The translations under genes were made by a program, and so were the position numbers. The notes beneath the pieces are model-generated. The model was not told the DNA's origin. It saw only the letters and a list, made by a program, of their open reading frames with translations, and did no database searches. Shown one piece after another: positions 27,971 to 41,463 of a stretch of DNA of 64,000 nt. The stretch is from Epiperipatus broadwayi. Taxonomy: Eukaryota > Onychophora > Udeonychophora > Euonychophora > Peripatidae. Location: assembly GCA_028023455.1 (NCBI GenBank), contig JAQFVV010006508.1:517501-581500 (forward strand). Direction: 5' to 3'. Every line of letters starts with the position of its first letter. Position 1 is the stretch's first letter.

Positions 27971-30900
27971 TGTACCCTCACTTCTCGATATATGATATAA
28001 CTTAAAATATGACTAGCTCAATTAAATCATTATGCTCAGCTAAAATATGTATAACTATCTTTAATATATTTTTATAATACGATATCTAATTAAATTTATT
28101 ATAATTTATCCAAAATTAATATAGTTCAATATTATACTAATTAAATAAGTATTTACTAAATCATTGTGAAGTGAAGTTACAATTGGTAATTGGATTTACA
28201 TTGAGTCAATGTCTTTCCAAGACACTGTCTCAATGGCATAAGAATACTATTACTTCTTTATTATCTCATTACTAACTCTACAGCACTCTTATGACTTTTA
28301 TAAATGATCTATCTTTAATAATAATAGATAAATAAATCTCAAACTTTTGTTAAGGAAATATAATTAAACGATCTCAGGTTCTTCTAATTATCTTAAAGTA
28401 ATAATAATTCGTGCAGATAGGAATGATAAGGGATTTAATATCAAACCTAAATACACCTAACTTATTCTAATAACAATAACTAACAATAATAATCTTTAGT
28501 GTATAGCTTAATCTTATTTATTTGATTATACTATTAATCATTAAGAAAATAAGTAAATCATATACATGTCTTTCATTTCCATATAGTATCTTAATTTTAA
28601 AATAGACCAAAATCTTATAATTTAACAATCTGTGGCAATAAATAATATTATACTCTTATATTGTGCATTATAATTATTTTATGACCATTGTAATATTATA
28701 TGTTAATGTCAATCAATTTCTATAAATTATATTAAGAAAATATTGTGTTTCTTTCTCAAATAATAATAATAACAAATTCATATTGTGCAAATATTATGTT
28801 TATTCAAATTATCTGTTGTCAAATGCTGTGGTGTAAAATAATGAATTCGACACACTTTTAAACAACTCTAACAAATTTATTTACATCAACTTTAAAACAT
28901 AACTTATTTACACTATTTACATTTACAAATGGAACTAAAGAAAATAAAACAGAAATAAGAAAAATAATAATACAAGATTTTTTTACACTGTTACTATTTC
29001 CATAATCATAAATAGATAATTTATACATTTCTTAAAATGTTCTATCAATAACATTTAATTAAATTTATGACTTTAATTTTAATAAACATCATTTGTTATC
29101 AATTAATATAAGAAAAGGTTTTATGTAAGATATCATTCATGTAGCATGTATGTAAATAAACAAACTTTAATAATTAAAAATGCTATTTCACTTAAGTCTT
29201 ACTGTTATTTATATTATAATGTATTAGGATGTATTATATTTACCATCAGTATTACTCAAATATTAATTATTGTATAAACTGATCTAACTTTGTAATATAA
29301 CAACAATTATTATATTATAACCATTTATTTCATTCTGATATAATGTTATATTACATGTCTTATCAAAATATGCAATACGTATATGTACTTTTAAAAATAA
29401 TATTTTAAATTATTCAATAATTTCAACTTTTATAAAGTATAATGTTGAATAAAATTCTATGATTCTTTTCCGTTTTAATTATTACACTTTTACTTGTTAT
29501 TCCTATCTCCTCCTAGTAAACTTCTATCTACAAATATCATTTTAACCTTATTTAACTTTAGAAAAATAGATGACCCATTTTTAAACAAAAATAATAACGA
29601 TCCAAACTCTCTTATACCTCATCCTTTATATACAATAAGCCTTCAATCAAAATATAAATTTCTATGTAAAATTAACTTAACTGATCTAATAAAATAAATA
29701 AAAATATAGACTTTATATACTTCTTACTAACTTGAAAAGAAAAATAAATAACTTACGCTAATAATAAATCTAATTCCTAATATTGTAACAGGAACATTAA
29801 AATTTACTCACAAAAGAATCATATAATTATTTCTAGGTTCTCATATTATGTTGTACTAAATTTACATCATCATTTAAAGTATGCATATTAAAATAAAACT
29901 GCTATTATTAATCTTATGCGTGTATATTATTTAAATATTAATACATTCATTCAACAATCAAATAACATTTGGTTGATCTAAAGAAAAAACATAGTAAATA
30001 CATAAATTATTATTATACATAATTTTTTACCATATATAATACCTTAATGTACAGTCCGTCACACGATGTCCTCCAGGATCAGTTTTAAAATAATTTCACA
30101 TTTACACTCAACAATTATTCTGTAAAATATTACGTGTTGTATAATTATAAAATAAACTTTATGCAATAAAAAATTATATTAATATTTAGTTATTACTTTA
30201 AAAAAATGTAAATGTACCTTTCCTATCTTTCAATAAATTAATAATTAATTAAATATTTATGTTAGTTAATAAATAAAAATATTAATAACATCCAATGGTG
30301 TCTTCTTTCACTATATTGTTCTTTTTCTGAGACAATTTTCACCAAACATTACTTCCTTTTCCGGTACATCACGTGTTTTTAAAAATTTTTATGAAAAAAT
30401 GAAAACGTTCTTTTTAAAAAAAAAAATAAAGAAAAGTCAGTTCCACCATAAAACAAAATAAAATTAAAATAGTTTATAGGATCCAGGTTCATTTCTTTTA
30501 AAGAAAAAAAAAATATTTAAAAGTTATTATTTTTTAGCATTAGTCTATAATTTATAAAGTTCTTATTTAATTATTTTAACTTTACTTGGATATCCACATG
30601 TAATTTATTTGCGCATTCCTTAACAAATATTTAGGTAAGATTACTTTTAGATTCTTCTGTACGACCAGCGTTCAGACTTTTACTAATATAATAATTTTAT
30701 TTATAGGTACGTCTTTACCCATTAAATTTCCAATTTATTTGCCTTTTAAAAATGTCAAAATGTAGTCTTTTAAACCATAAAGACTTAACAAGGCAAGTAT
30801 TTAGGTAATCATTATTATTTACCATCTTTACTAAGTTATATACTTAGATTTACAATTCACAAATACTTTCTTCATAAAGAAGTATTTCTCATTCTTTTAA

Positions 30901-32257
30901 ATATCTATTTTATAAAATTAATTACCATTAGCTTTTAAAATTTATACAAAGTCCAACGTATTACTTTTATGCATCTAATAACTCTCCTAGTTAATCCAGC
31001 GTTTGTTAAATTTTCAGTATAAAGTCTCCAATACATTTTATCCTTATACGATGTCTTCATGATTATTTGATAGTAAATTGAGTTTTGATCAAGACGATAG
31101 GAAATTATAATTAAAATTAACACTGCATATTTATCGATAAACTTTTATAAATTATTTTAAAAATTATTCTCTTTTAATTTTAAAACGATTTTGAGAGCGT
31201 CTATAATTACTTAGCTATTTCTAATAGCATACTTTACTTTTAGAATTTCAATCACAAGTCCCCTCCGAACAATTGAACCTTGATTTTATACCTGAAGAAA
31301 CTCTCCACTTGATTGGTGAGTTAAACAATCGACTTGCTAGCTTATTTACATATTTTACCAATAATACAGAATTAAAAATAAATAATGACTTATTTAATAT
31401 TTATTATTTATCACATTATTAAATTCTTAAATTAATCTTTATTGTTTATTTAAACCCATTAAACATTTTTTTTAAAATATACTTTCTTACTTTACTTTTA
31501 ACTTTTATAAGATTATTTGTATAAACAAACTAAGTCTATTTTTATTCGTTATGTTTTTAAGCAGTATTTTAAAAATCAGATTTAATATTTCACATTAATT
31601 ATCTTTATTTTTATCTCGTGGTAGCTAATATAATACTTATAATTTTTATAACAGAATTTTTAAAATAGTTTTTCAACTTTACTAAAAAAACTCCCAAGCA
31701 TGTGTGTATGTGTCTAATTAACATCTGTTTTTTTTTTTTACAACAAAGCTACAAACGCTTGTAATAATCTAAAAATAAACTAACAATTCATTTTTTAAAA
31801 ATAAATATTTTTAAAATAAATAATATCTTCTAACAACTTTTAAAATAATACTTCGATATTATTAAAATCAAATATTAATCTTCTATTATGTATTACTAAT
31901 AATTAAAATATTTATATTCATTTATTAAATATTAATCTTTATCAACAATAAATATATGCATTTAATTTTAACTTGTCTTTTTAAAACCTTTAGCTTTAAA
32001 CATTTATTTATTAAATTTATTAATGCAGTATTGATTATAGGCCAGTTTTCCCAACCATATACTATTATCATCCCGAGTGAAACGTCTCTCTCAAAGTTCA
32101 GCACGTTTTCACATATCAAATATTCATAGATTACTTTAATTACACTTTTTAAAAGATTGTTATAAATAAAATTAACATCATATAGCTAAATATATCTTAA
32201 ATTTAAAATTTTTAAATAGATTGATACAACAATTTATGGAGACCCATACAAAAGGGC

Positions 32258-32259
<2 letters not shown>
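27971..32259. other. Very A+T-rich region, no firm feature
   Basis: Apart from the candidate exon at 31244-31315 I see no gene. A 67-codon frame at 29494-29697 and a 62-codon frame at 30935-31123 have no recognisable motif and are of a length expected by chance. Confidence 0.45.
31244..31315 (+). other. Candidate 72-bp exon
   Basis: Acceptor TTTACTTTTAG and donor ATTG|GTGAGTT bound a block open in one frame reading FQSQVPSEQLNLDFIPEETL then HLI, phase 1 at both ends. It is markedly less A+T-rich than its surroundings. No neighbouring exon is found, so it may be chance. Confidence 0.25.
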
Positions 32260-32312
<53 letters not shown>

Positions 32313-32347
32313 ATATATAAACATTTATATATATTTTTATATTTATT

Positions 32348-32378
<31 letters not shown>
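32260..32378. repeat. Two (TA)n runs with A+T-rich palindromic spacer
   Basis: TA runs at about 32261-32307 and 32349-32378 flank A+T-rich sequence containing TATATAAACATTTATATATA. Confidence 0.85.
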
Positions 32379-32381
<3 letters not shown>

Positions 32382-32449
32382 TAATTAAATGTTTATAAAA
32401 ATATATCTATATCTGTCACTTAGAAATGCTTTCAACCATCTTTATAGAT

Positions 32450-32935
32450 TTTATCAACTAATACTTTAAAATGTCAGCTTTCTCATAATTTCATGTTGTC
32501 AATGTTCCCACAATTCCATGATCTTAACGTTTGTTGCTTGCCTATTAATTAAATATTTCTTGTATTTATATATTAATATCACTTCTTTAAATTTTCTTTC
32601 ATTATTATTTCTTTCAGTTTGCAATATTTTTATGTTACTATAATTAAAATGAAAACCATATGTACATAATTTATTATGGTCATAGAAGAAACAAACATAA
32701 ACATTAACAAAAATGTTAAGATCACAGAATTATGGGAAAGTTGACATCATATAATTATGGGAAAGCTGATATTTTAAAGTATTAGTTGACAAAAATTACA
32801 AAAGTAGTTGAAAGTGCTTCTACATGACAGTTATATAAATATTTTAAAAAATTTTAAATACTGTATTCTTTAATAATTATTTATAAATTTCCATATATTA
32901 TTTTGAAGAAATACAGACATTGATTTGTAATATAT
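32450..32935. pseudogene. Inverted pair of PLE 3' tails
   Basis: On the minus strand, about 32700-32500, the endonuclease C-terminus is readable (NIKILQTERNNNERKFKEV, then LINRQATNVKIMELWE). On the plus strand, from about 32705, the same terminal residues recur (NVKITELWES, stop) followed by a PLE-type 3' UTR (GAAAGTGCTTCT, CTGTATTCTTT, ATTGATTTGTA) and (TA)n. Two tails thus meet back to back over very short coding stubs. Confidence 0.65.
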
Positions 32936-32948
32936 ATATATATATATT

Positions 32949-35024
32949 ATAACGATCGAAATGAAAGTGAAGATCGAATCTAACCGCAAAAACAATATCT
33001 GCAACTACCAGGGTGCCATCTAGGCATTTGAGCCTAGAAAAAATTATAAAGTAGGCAGATACGTGCTGTTAAGATTCCATTTTATTTAAATATTCCGATC
33101 ATTAGCCCAAGTCACTAGCTCAGCGAAGACACAGAGATAAAAATCTATAAATTTTATATCTTAAATATAAAAGAATAAAAGCCACTGCCAGAAATTAACA
33201 CATAAAAATATTTATTTACGCACATATAAAATAACATTTAAATTTTGAGGAATAAGTTTAACATTTTAGATTTTTATATTAACTTTTAATTTTACATTTA
33301 ACTAAGTTTCAATGAGTTTAATATTTTATTTAGATAGTCAAGTATGAATAGACTACATAGATCTGCATTTGAAAAAAAAAAATTCTTCCCTGATTTAACC
33401 TTAGGCAACAAATTTTGTAACCAAACTGGCGCCAATCCATCTGATACATTCATGTATTCAATGTAGCATGATACGACAACACAAAATACTATACTGTCAG
33501 GAAGGAACATCTGAACAATAAGTAGAAATAGAGAAGACATTGACTCTCCACCAACAGGAATGTGACATCTGTTGGCAAGTAGAACAATAAACAAAAAAAA
33601 CTCCATAGGAATGGACTGCGGTCTTCTGCCGACTTACAAACCCATCCATAGGCAAACAGAGGGTGTGTGGTGTATATCTATAATCCTGCCCATAGCGGAG
33701 CTCATACTACATCTACTAATTACACAAATATATCCAATCAATTGAGCCAATTCAACCACGAAACGAATAACCTAAGATTACCCTCCCTTAATATAACTTT
33801 ACAAAACTATATAGCCATTCACGCCCGACTTAAATTTAACATTTAAATACGTTCGCACAAATGCATTTTATAAAATTTGTTTTAAAATGTTGAGTACAGA
33901 TCAGCTGCACAGATTCCACGGTCAAAAACATTCCAAATTAAACACGACCGATCAAAATACAAAGTCATCGATAAACGTCACTTGCATAGGGAATATACAA
34001 ATCCCATTACATTCATCGTAAGATGCTTGCAGTGATATCATTGACCCATATATTCTAATCGAATGTGACAACCACAACATTATCAACTGCTAACGAATCT
34101 ATGCAACGTCTATACCCAACCTAAATTTCATCATTTAAAATTTAAACAATAAACAATTTATACAATAAGAAAGAAAAAAAATGGAAATGATTTTTATCAA
34201 TCGGAAAACATATAAAATTAAACATTATTAATTTGATTTAAAAACTTACAAGAGTCACATAAGAGTCTGTTTTAAAATTTAAGTTGGCTTGTTTATTAAT
34301 TTGTAAAACTTGACGAAAGTTATTAATTGATTTCAATAATTGTTCATTTCATATAGCTTATGGTAGAAGAGTCCATGTTCCCATCGACAATTCCCACGGA
34401 GACTTTCCTGGAAGACCGGTCTGATATTTTGGAGGTAGCATTAGCTGGTTCTGTTCTGGTATCACAGTCTTTGCATTTTTAAAATAAATGAGTGAGGACG
34501 ACAAGTGCGTCTTGTCGCTCGACTCACCAAAATCAAGTTGGAAAACTGACTGGAACTCAATATTTTTCTTTTTATAGTCCTCCTATGGATTCCATGAACA
34601 AAAACATCACTGTTCTATTTTTTTCGTTATAGTCCGGGCCTTTATTTGCTTCCATTGGTCAAGCTAAAATCTCTTTCTTCTCTTATCTAACTTTTCATCT
34701 GACTTTTTAATTAAACAGCTTTTAGATAATTAATAAACAATCATTTCCATTTATAGATTACAGGAATTAATTAATATCTGTTTTTATTTTAACTTACGTT
34801 ATTTTTTTATTAAAATATTTTTATATTTTAATCTTGTATTTTTTTATTAAAAAAAATATGTTCATATACTTTTTTTTTTTTGTTTATGAAAAAAATATTT
34901 TTAAAGTTTAGCATCTGTGTGAATATATATATATGTTTAACAAACATTTTAATTTTAGCGTTTAGTTTTTTCCTTTTATTTGTGAACTTTTAAGTTTTTA
35001 GTTTAAATTAATGTAACGACATAT
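32949..35024. repeat. 2.08 kb direct repeat, copy 1 (unidentified element)
   Basis: Starts ATAACGATCGAAATGAAAGT and ends TAATGTAACGACATAT; the whole unit recurs at 35046-37104 with scattered substitutions and small indels. It holds a hairpin CTAGGC-ATTTGA-GCCTAG near 33015, and a segment near 34500-34600 including GACAAGTGCGTCTTGTCGCT. No protein is recognised; the 102-codon minus frame at 33298-33606 is not conserved as one frame in copy 2. It could be an LTR or a satellite-like unit. A (TA)n run precedes it. Confidence 0.75.
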
Positions 35025-35045
35025 TTATATATCGTTACATACAAT

Positions 35046-37104
35046 TATAACGATTGAAATGAAAGTGAAGATCGAATCTAACTGCAAAAACAATATCTGC
35101 AACTACCAGGGCGCCATCTAGGCATTTGAGCCTAGAAAAATTTATAAAGTAGGCAGATACGCGCTGTTAAGATTCCACTTTATTTAAATATTCCGCTCGT
35201 TAGCCCAAGTCACTAGCTCAGGGAGTAGCAGAGATTATAAAATATAATTTTATATCTTAAATATAAATAAATAAAAGCCACTGCCAGAAATTAACACTTA
35301 AAAATATTTTTACGCACATATCAAATCATTCTAAATTCGAGGAATAGGTTTAACATTTTTAGATTTTTTATATTACTCTTTAATTGTACCTTTACATAAA
35401 TTTCAATGAGTTTAATATTTTGTTTAGATGGTCAAGTATGAATAGACTACATAGATTTGCATTTGAAAATAAAACATTCTATCCCTATTTAACCTTAGGC
35501 TAAAATTCACAGTCAAACTGGCATCAATCCATCTGATACATTTATGTATTCAATGTAGCATGAAAATACAACAGCACTAATATACTATACTGTCAGGAAT
35601 GGACATCTGAACAGTATAGTTAAAGAAAACATTGACTCTTGTCCAATACAGGAATATGACGTCTGTATAGCAAGAAGAACAATAAAATAAAAACTCCATA
35701 GGAAGGGACCACGATCCTTTTTGCCGCATTACAATCCCATCCATAGGCAAAGGGTTGGTGCGGTGTATACAGCGATTCTGCACGTAGCGAAACTCATACT
35801 ACATCTACTAATTACACAAATATATCCAATCCATTGACCCAATTCAACAACGACACAAATAACCTAAGATTACCCTCCCCTAATATAACTTTACAAATCC
35901 ATATAGCCATTCACGCCCGACTTAAATTTAACATTTCAATACATTAGCACAAATGAATTTTATAAAATTTGTTTTAAAATGTTGAGTACAGATCAGCTGC
36001 ACAGATTCCATGGCCAAAAACATTCCAAATTAAATACAACCGATCAAAATACAAAGTCATCGATAAATGTCACTTGCATAGGGAATATACAAATCCCATT
36101 AGCATTCATCGTAAGATGCTTGCAGTGATATCGTTGACATATATTCTAATCGAATGTGAAAACCACAACATTATCAACCGCTAACGAATCTATGCAACGT
36201 CTATACCCAACTTTAAATTTCCTCATTTAAAATTTAAACAATAAATATTAATACAAATAAATAATAAATGGAAATGATTTTTTTATCAAACGCAAACATA
36301 TATAAAATTACACATTATCAATTGAGTTGACACATAAGTCAGAGAAAAGTTCTTTTTATAAAATTTAAATTAACTTAACAATCTTTGAAGTTCTTAATTA
36401 ATATTATGATTTTAACAATTGTTCAGTTCTATTGCTTACGGTAGAAGAGTCCATGTTCCCATTGGCAATTCCCACAGAGGCTTTCCTGGAAGACCGGTCT
36501 GATATTTTGGAGGTAGCATTAGCTGGTTCTGTTCTGGTATCACAGTCTTTGCATTTTTAAAATAAGTGAGTGAGGACGACAAGTGCGTCTTGTCGCTCGA
36601 CTCACCAAAATCAAGTTGGAAAACTGACTGGAACTCAATATTTTTCTTTTTATAGTCCTCCTATGGATTCCATGAACAAAAACGTCACTGTTCTATTTTT
36701 TTCGTTATGGTCCGGGCCTTTATTTGCTTCCATTGGTCAAGCTAAAATCTCTTTCTTCTCTTATCTAACTTTTCATCTGACTTTTTAATTAAACAGCTTT
36801 TAGATAATTAATAAACAATCATTTCCATTTATAGATTACAGGAATTAATTAATACCTGTTTTTATTTTAACTTACATTATTTTTTTATTAAAATATTTTT
36901 ATATTTCAATCTTGTATTTTTTTATTAAAAAAAATATGTTCAAATACTTTTTTTTTTTTTTTGTTTATGAAAAAAAAATTTTTAAAGTTTAGCATCTGTG
37001 CAAATATATATATATGTTTAACAAACATTTTAATTTTAGCGTTTAGTTTTTTCCTTTTATTTGAGAACTTTTAAGTTTTTAGTTTAAATTAATGTAACGA
37101 CATA
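35046..37104. repeat. 2.08 kb direct repeat, copy 2
   Basis: Matches copy 1 along its length. The 20-bp joint between copies contains TTATATATCGTTACATACAA, which with the end of copy 1 forms an inverted TGTAACGA...TCGTTACA. Copy 2 runs directly into the TA-centred palindrome at 37105 that borders the LTR element. Confidence 0.75.
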
Positions 37105-37157
37105 TGATCATCATGATATATATATATATATATATATATATATCATGATGATCGCAC
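37105..37157. repeat. Perfect palindrome with TA core at the 5' LTR edge
   Basis: GATCATCATGATATA on the left is mirrored by TATATCATGATGATC on the right around about 26 bp of TA. The right arm is the first part of the LTR, so the left arm is an inverted copy of the LTR terminus outside the element. Confidence 0.85.
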
Positions 37158-38841
37158 ATACTGCGATCACACATATAGATATTTAACATTTAAAGAATAT
37201 TAAATATTGTGTTTGGAATACTAAAAAGTGAGTTTAAAAAATTATAAACAAAGAAATGTTTTAATTAAGAAAAGAGAGGGAATTATAATCGAAAAGATTC
37301 TTATCTTTTACCCTCCAAAGTGAATATTTTGTGAAATGAAAAGTAAGTAAAGTTAGAAATTTTGAAAGTGTACATTAGAAAATTAATAGTGATAAAGAAA
37401 TATAAATGAAAGACAAACTAAAATATTATGTATAAGAAAAATAAACTTTGAAAAGTTTAAATAAGAGTAAAATAGAAATTTAAAACATGACTGAAAGATA
37501 TGAATGTGGGTCATAAAAGTACACATTTGATGATAAAATGAAATGCGTGTATGGAGTGTGTATGAAGTGGAATGAAAACAGCAATAATTAATGCTTGTCA
37601 ATAATGTCAAAAATAAAAAATAAAACATTTTATTAAAAATCTGTGTAATTAAAAGAGAAATAAAAGTTAAATGTACATAGTGCTACAAAATTATGTAAAG
37701 GCAAATCTATAGAAATGGCCGAAGGTGCATTAAGAAAAGAAACGTGGGAATAAAACAAAAACAAAGGATCGAAAGGACAAAGGACTGTGGAATTTTTTTA
37801 ATTAAAAAATTTTCAGTTTGAGGATTAGCTTTAGAGACTTCTTGTTGAGAGGTCACCGGTGGAAAGACTGCTCTGATAATAAGCAGCCATAATTAACAAG
37901 ATATGATTTCTAACATTGGTGATACATCAAGAATGGCTGGCTAAGGGCCGTCATGATCGCTTGCTGATCAATACTCTATGTGCTCTAATGGTTCCCATCT
38001 AGATGTAACAAATGCTGATGTACCACCTGCTGGAGTGTTCATTATTCCTTGTTCTTGATGTTCTAAATGCGGAGAAGTTCCCACAACCAAAATCTAACCT
38101 AAGCGCGACAGTTTCCTGCTAAAGAAGTGGAGGAATTCCACGTGGCAGTCAGCAAATCTTCAAATTAATTCAGGGACTTAATAACCTAGGTAAATATGTA
38201 TACTACATTTTATATTCCCTGTGCACATACCTTTAATTTAGACAATGGCCAAATTCTTACTTTGAATGATAAAGACATTCTTTAACTTTTATATATATAC
38301 ATGGAATGACGATTATAATTGTCCAATCATTTATAGGATCCTTTTATTTTGTTTACTCATAGCACTATAGCATATAATCTGTTTTTATTGAGTGAAATGA
38401 TTTAAAATATTTTTTGTTGTTTAATTTATTCTATTAAATATATTTATTATTGATATAAATCTGTTTTGTCTCGTTCATCGCCACTCCAAATAGTAATATA
38501 TTCTCAGGGTTTGGGGAAATAATTATTACTAATTTTGAGTACTGAATTAACATGTGAAGCTGGTGGTGCAGTATTTTGATCCCATTAAAATATATAAATA
38601 TCCAAGCACTGTAACTCAGTTAAATCTTACAGCAGTCGAGTAACAGTTGACCAGGAAAAATAACCTGGGTCTATATCCATATAGTTACAGGTTCGGTAAA
38701 TTACAGATATAGACTCGTTTATGTCCATATATTCTCTCTGCTTGCAGTAGCGAAAAGTGGACGATCTTGAATTTTAAGAATTCCCCATTATACATAAATA
38801 AAAGGGAAGATTAAGCTTTCGATCACCAGGTTTCCGTTACA
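37144..38841 (+). repeat. 5' LTR of LTR element 1
   Basis: Ends GGTTTCCGTTACA, next to the primer-binding site. Its first bases, expected to be TGTAATG as in the 3' LTR, are replaced by TA repeat and a palindrome, so the 5' tip is rearranged. Matches the 3' LTR throughout with substitutions and small indels. Confidence 0.85.
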
Positions 38842-38844
38842 TTT

Positions 38845-38863
38845 TGGGGGCCAAGTCTGGGAT
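38845..38863 (+). other. Primer-binding site, proline-tRNA-like
   Basis: TGGGGGCCAAGTCTGGGAT starts three bases after the LTR. It resembles the classic proline-tRNA primer site (TGGGGGCTCGTCCGGGAT), sharing the first seven and last five bases with a one-base insertion between. Confidence 0.6.
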
Positions 38864-40210
38864 TTCTATTGCTGTGAATTAGTGATCACATGTTGAATTA
38901 ATTTTATAAGATAACAAAAATATATTCTAAAATATATATATATGTTTTCAAAATATATGAAATTAGTGTCGTAAGTTAGAGTGGTGAGAAGTGAAGATGA
39001 AGGGGATAATTTTTTTCACTTTAAAATACTTTATATATGTGTTTCAATGTCAAATGTGTACAAAGAATAGAAAGAAGGGGGGATTTTTTTTAATATTAAG
39101 ATAGCTTTGAAATTCATAATAACGTATATAATCTAAGACAAGAAGTATTCAGACAAATTGTAGCGAACAAAGAATTGATTATCTAGATGTAATTGTTGTA
39201 ATGAAAAATAAAGTAATTAAGTTAAAAAGAATAAAACAATTTCAGTAAGGTTGTAATTATAAATGTTAAATAATTAAAATAGTCGCAGAACTAGGTTAAT
39301 TGAAGAAATATATATGTAGGACTCTAGGATAATCGTATATATAAGTGAAGATGAAGATATATATATATATGATGTAATAAAAATGTATCCTAGTTAAGCT
39401 GAAAATAAAATATTTTTAATGATAAATGATAAAAATGTTCGCGTATATAAGTTAAATTGAAGAAAATATATGTATTATTTTAGAATAGTCGCGCATCTTA
39501 GTTAAGTTTAGGGAAATATATATGTCTCATTTTAAAAATAATCATGAGGATAACTTGGATGAATAAATTACTAACATAGCCTGTACAACAAAGTAGATCT
39601 GTTAAATGGAAGGGAATATATATGTATGATTTTAAAATAGTAATGTGATCAATAAAGTACAAACATAGTGTTTGTAACGAAGGAGGTTAGTATGTTAAAG
39701 AAATATATATGTGCATGATTTTTATTAAAACAGCTGTAACATTAAAGTGATCGAAATTTATAAACGTAATATTAGGAAATATATATCAGTAATGCGTACT
39801 GTTGGAAATAAAGTAAAATAGAATGAATTTATTTATATATATCATTAACAAAGGAATAAAGTATAGTATTTAAGTTAAGTTAAATTTAAAAAAAATATAT
39901 AAGTGTGTCATTTAGTTAAGTAGGGTGAGTAAGAGTTTACATAAGTAGGGGAAATATAGGACAATCATCAAAGTGTGATAGGCAATCAAACAAATCTTAG
40001 GCAAAGAGACAAGATGGTGACCCAGAGTGCATATGTTTGGGTTGGCTAGCAGTCTAAATGCTAACTGATAGATAACAAATAAATTAAATAGCTAATCAAA
40101 GTAAAAAGCAAAGAGTCAGTAGAAATAATTTTTTTATATAAATCTATCCAGAAGAGTTCAGTAAAATAATACTAATAAACACAGATCAAGGGTTGAATAA
40201 ATTGATATAT

Positions 40211-41463
40211 ATGCATACAAGGTCCCAAGTTAAAATGGACCTTCAAGAAAAGGAAGGAAGAGAAGTGGATGAAGATAATGAGAGGGAAGTGAAAGATAAA
40301 ATAAACTATAGAGATATAATGGATATGCTAATGCAAATGAGGTTGAGCAACAGCAATTCATGAAGGAATACATGGACAGTCAGGAGAGAAATATGGAAGA
40401 ATGGTGGATAAAGATAGAAATAGCCAACCAGAAAAGAATTGCTGAAGCCATGGAAGAAATTAGAAATGACTTCATCCAACAATCAGAGGCTAAGGACACA
40501 ATAAATAGACATGACAGGAAAATTAAGTGGGATGAAGAAATGAGTATGGAGCCATGTGTATATGATGAATTAGAAAAGGCCAAGAGTATAGGTAGAGAGT
40601 CAGCTGAGTTTGTTCTGAGGGAAGACATAGGGCAGCCACAGAAGGGAATAAGAAAGTTAGATAAAGAAGTGAAAGTGATAAGAGTAGAAGATAATAGGAT
40701 GCTGACAATCATGCATGGGAATATAAGCCAGATAGTCAAGGCAATAGAAAGGTTAGATGCAAAATTTGAAGAGAGGATCAGTAGGTCAGACAATAACAGC
40801 ACCAATACCAAAGTAAAGGGCATAGCACCCAGAATCAATGGAGAATGTATAGATATGGACTCTGGAAATCTCATGGATTATCACATCGGCTTCCATCAAT
40901 TTCTAAAAATATAAGTTTTCATTGGAAACCCTGCAGAAAGCCCCATGAAGCACTTGGTAAGCCTGGAACGTTATTTCATGTTTAATAGGATGAATGAGGA
41001 AACCAAGATAGCGGTCACCTGTAGTCACTTGCAGGGTGAATCTCAAGTCTGGTGGAACTCATTGTTCCAGAAACCCACCACATTTGCAGGGTATCAAAAG
41101 GCTTTGAGGACCAGTTATTGGAGTGAGGAACTCCAAGAAGATATGCTGCATCAGATAACACAGAAGAAATGGACACCGGGGGAATCATTTACAACATTCT
41201 TTCACCATCAAGTAGCCAAGTTATGGAGGATGACCACAAACCCATTATAAGAGTTGCAAATACTCCGGATAACTAGGCATGGGTTTCCAAAAGAGATAGA
41301 ACAGACACTAAGGAGTACAGAGAGGAAGACAGTGGACCATGTGGCCGAGTTGCTAAGTGCATTGGATACCACCAGGGCTGACCAAAATGAGGATGGATGT
41401 AAACCTAGACTGCCTTCAAAAGAACCACTTACAATAAAAAACAGATGGGATCCTAGTGGTTGA
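40211..41463 (+). pseudogene. gag-like polyprotein of LTR element 1
   Basis: Starts MHTRSQVKMDLQEKEG at 40211, shifts frame near 40340 (about one base lost), then reads one frame through two in-frame TAA codons at 40912 and 41248. The N-terminal third is charged and coiled-coil-like (EEWWIKIEIANQKRIAEAME). The middle has the retrotransposon-gag capsid signature: LERYFMFNRM, LQGESQVWWNSL, and QITQKKWTPGESFTTFF. The frame ends with RWDPSG near 41463. No zinc knuckle is seen. Capsid assembly is the family role; this copy cannot make an intact protein. Confidence 0.8.

Noticed and set aside
40380-40874. 164-codon minus-strand frame
   Set aside because: Antisense shadow of the gag frame, with hydrophobic residues mirroring gag's charged codons.
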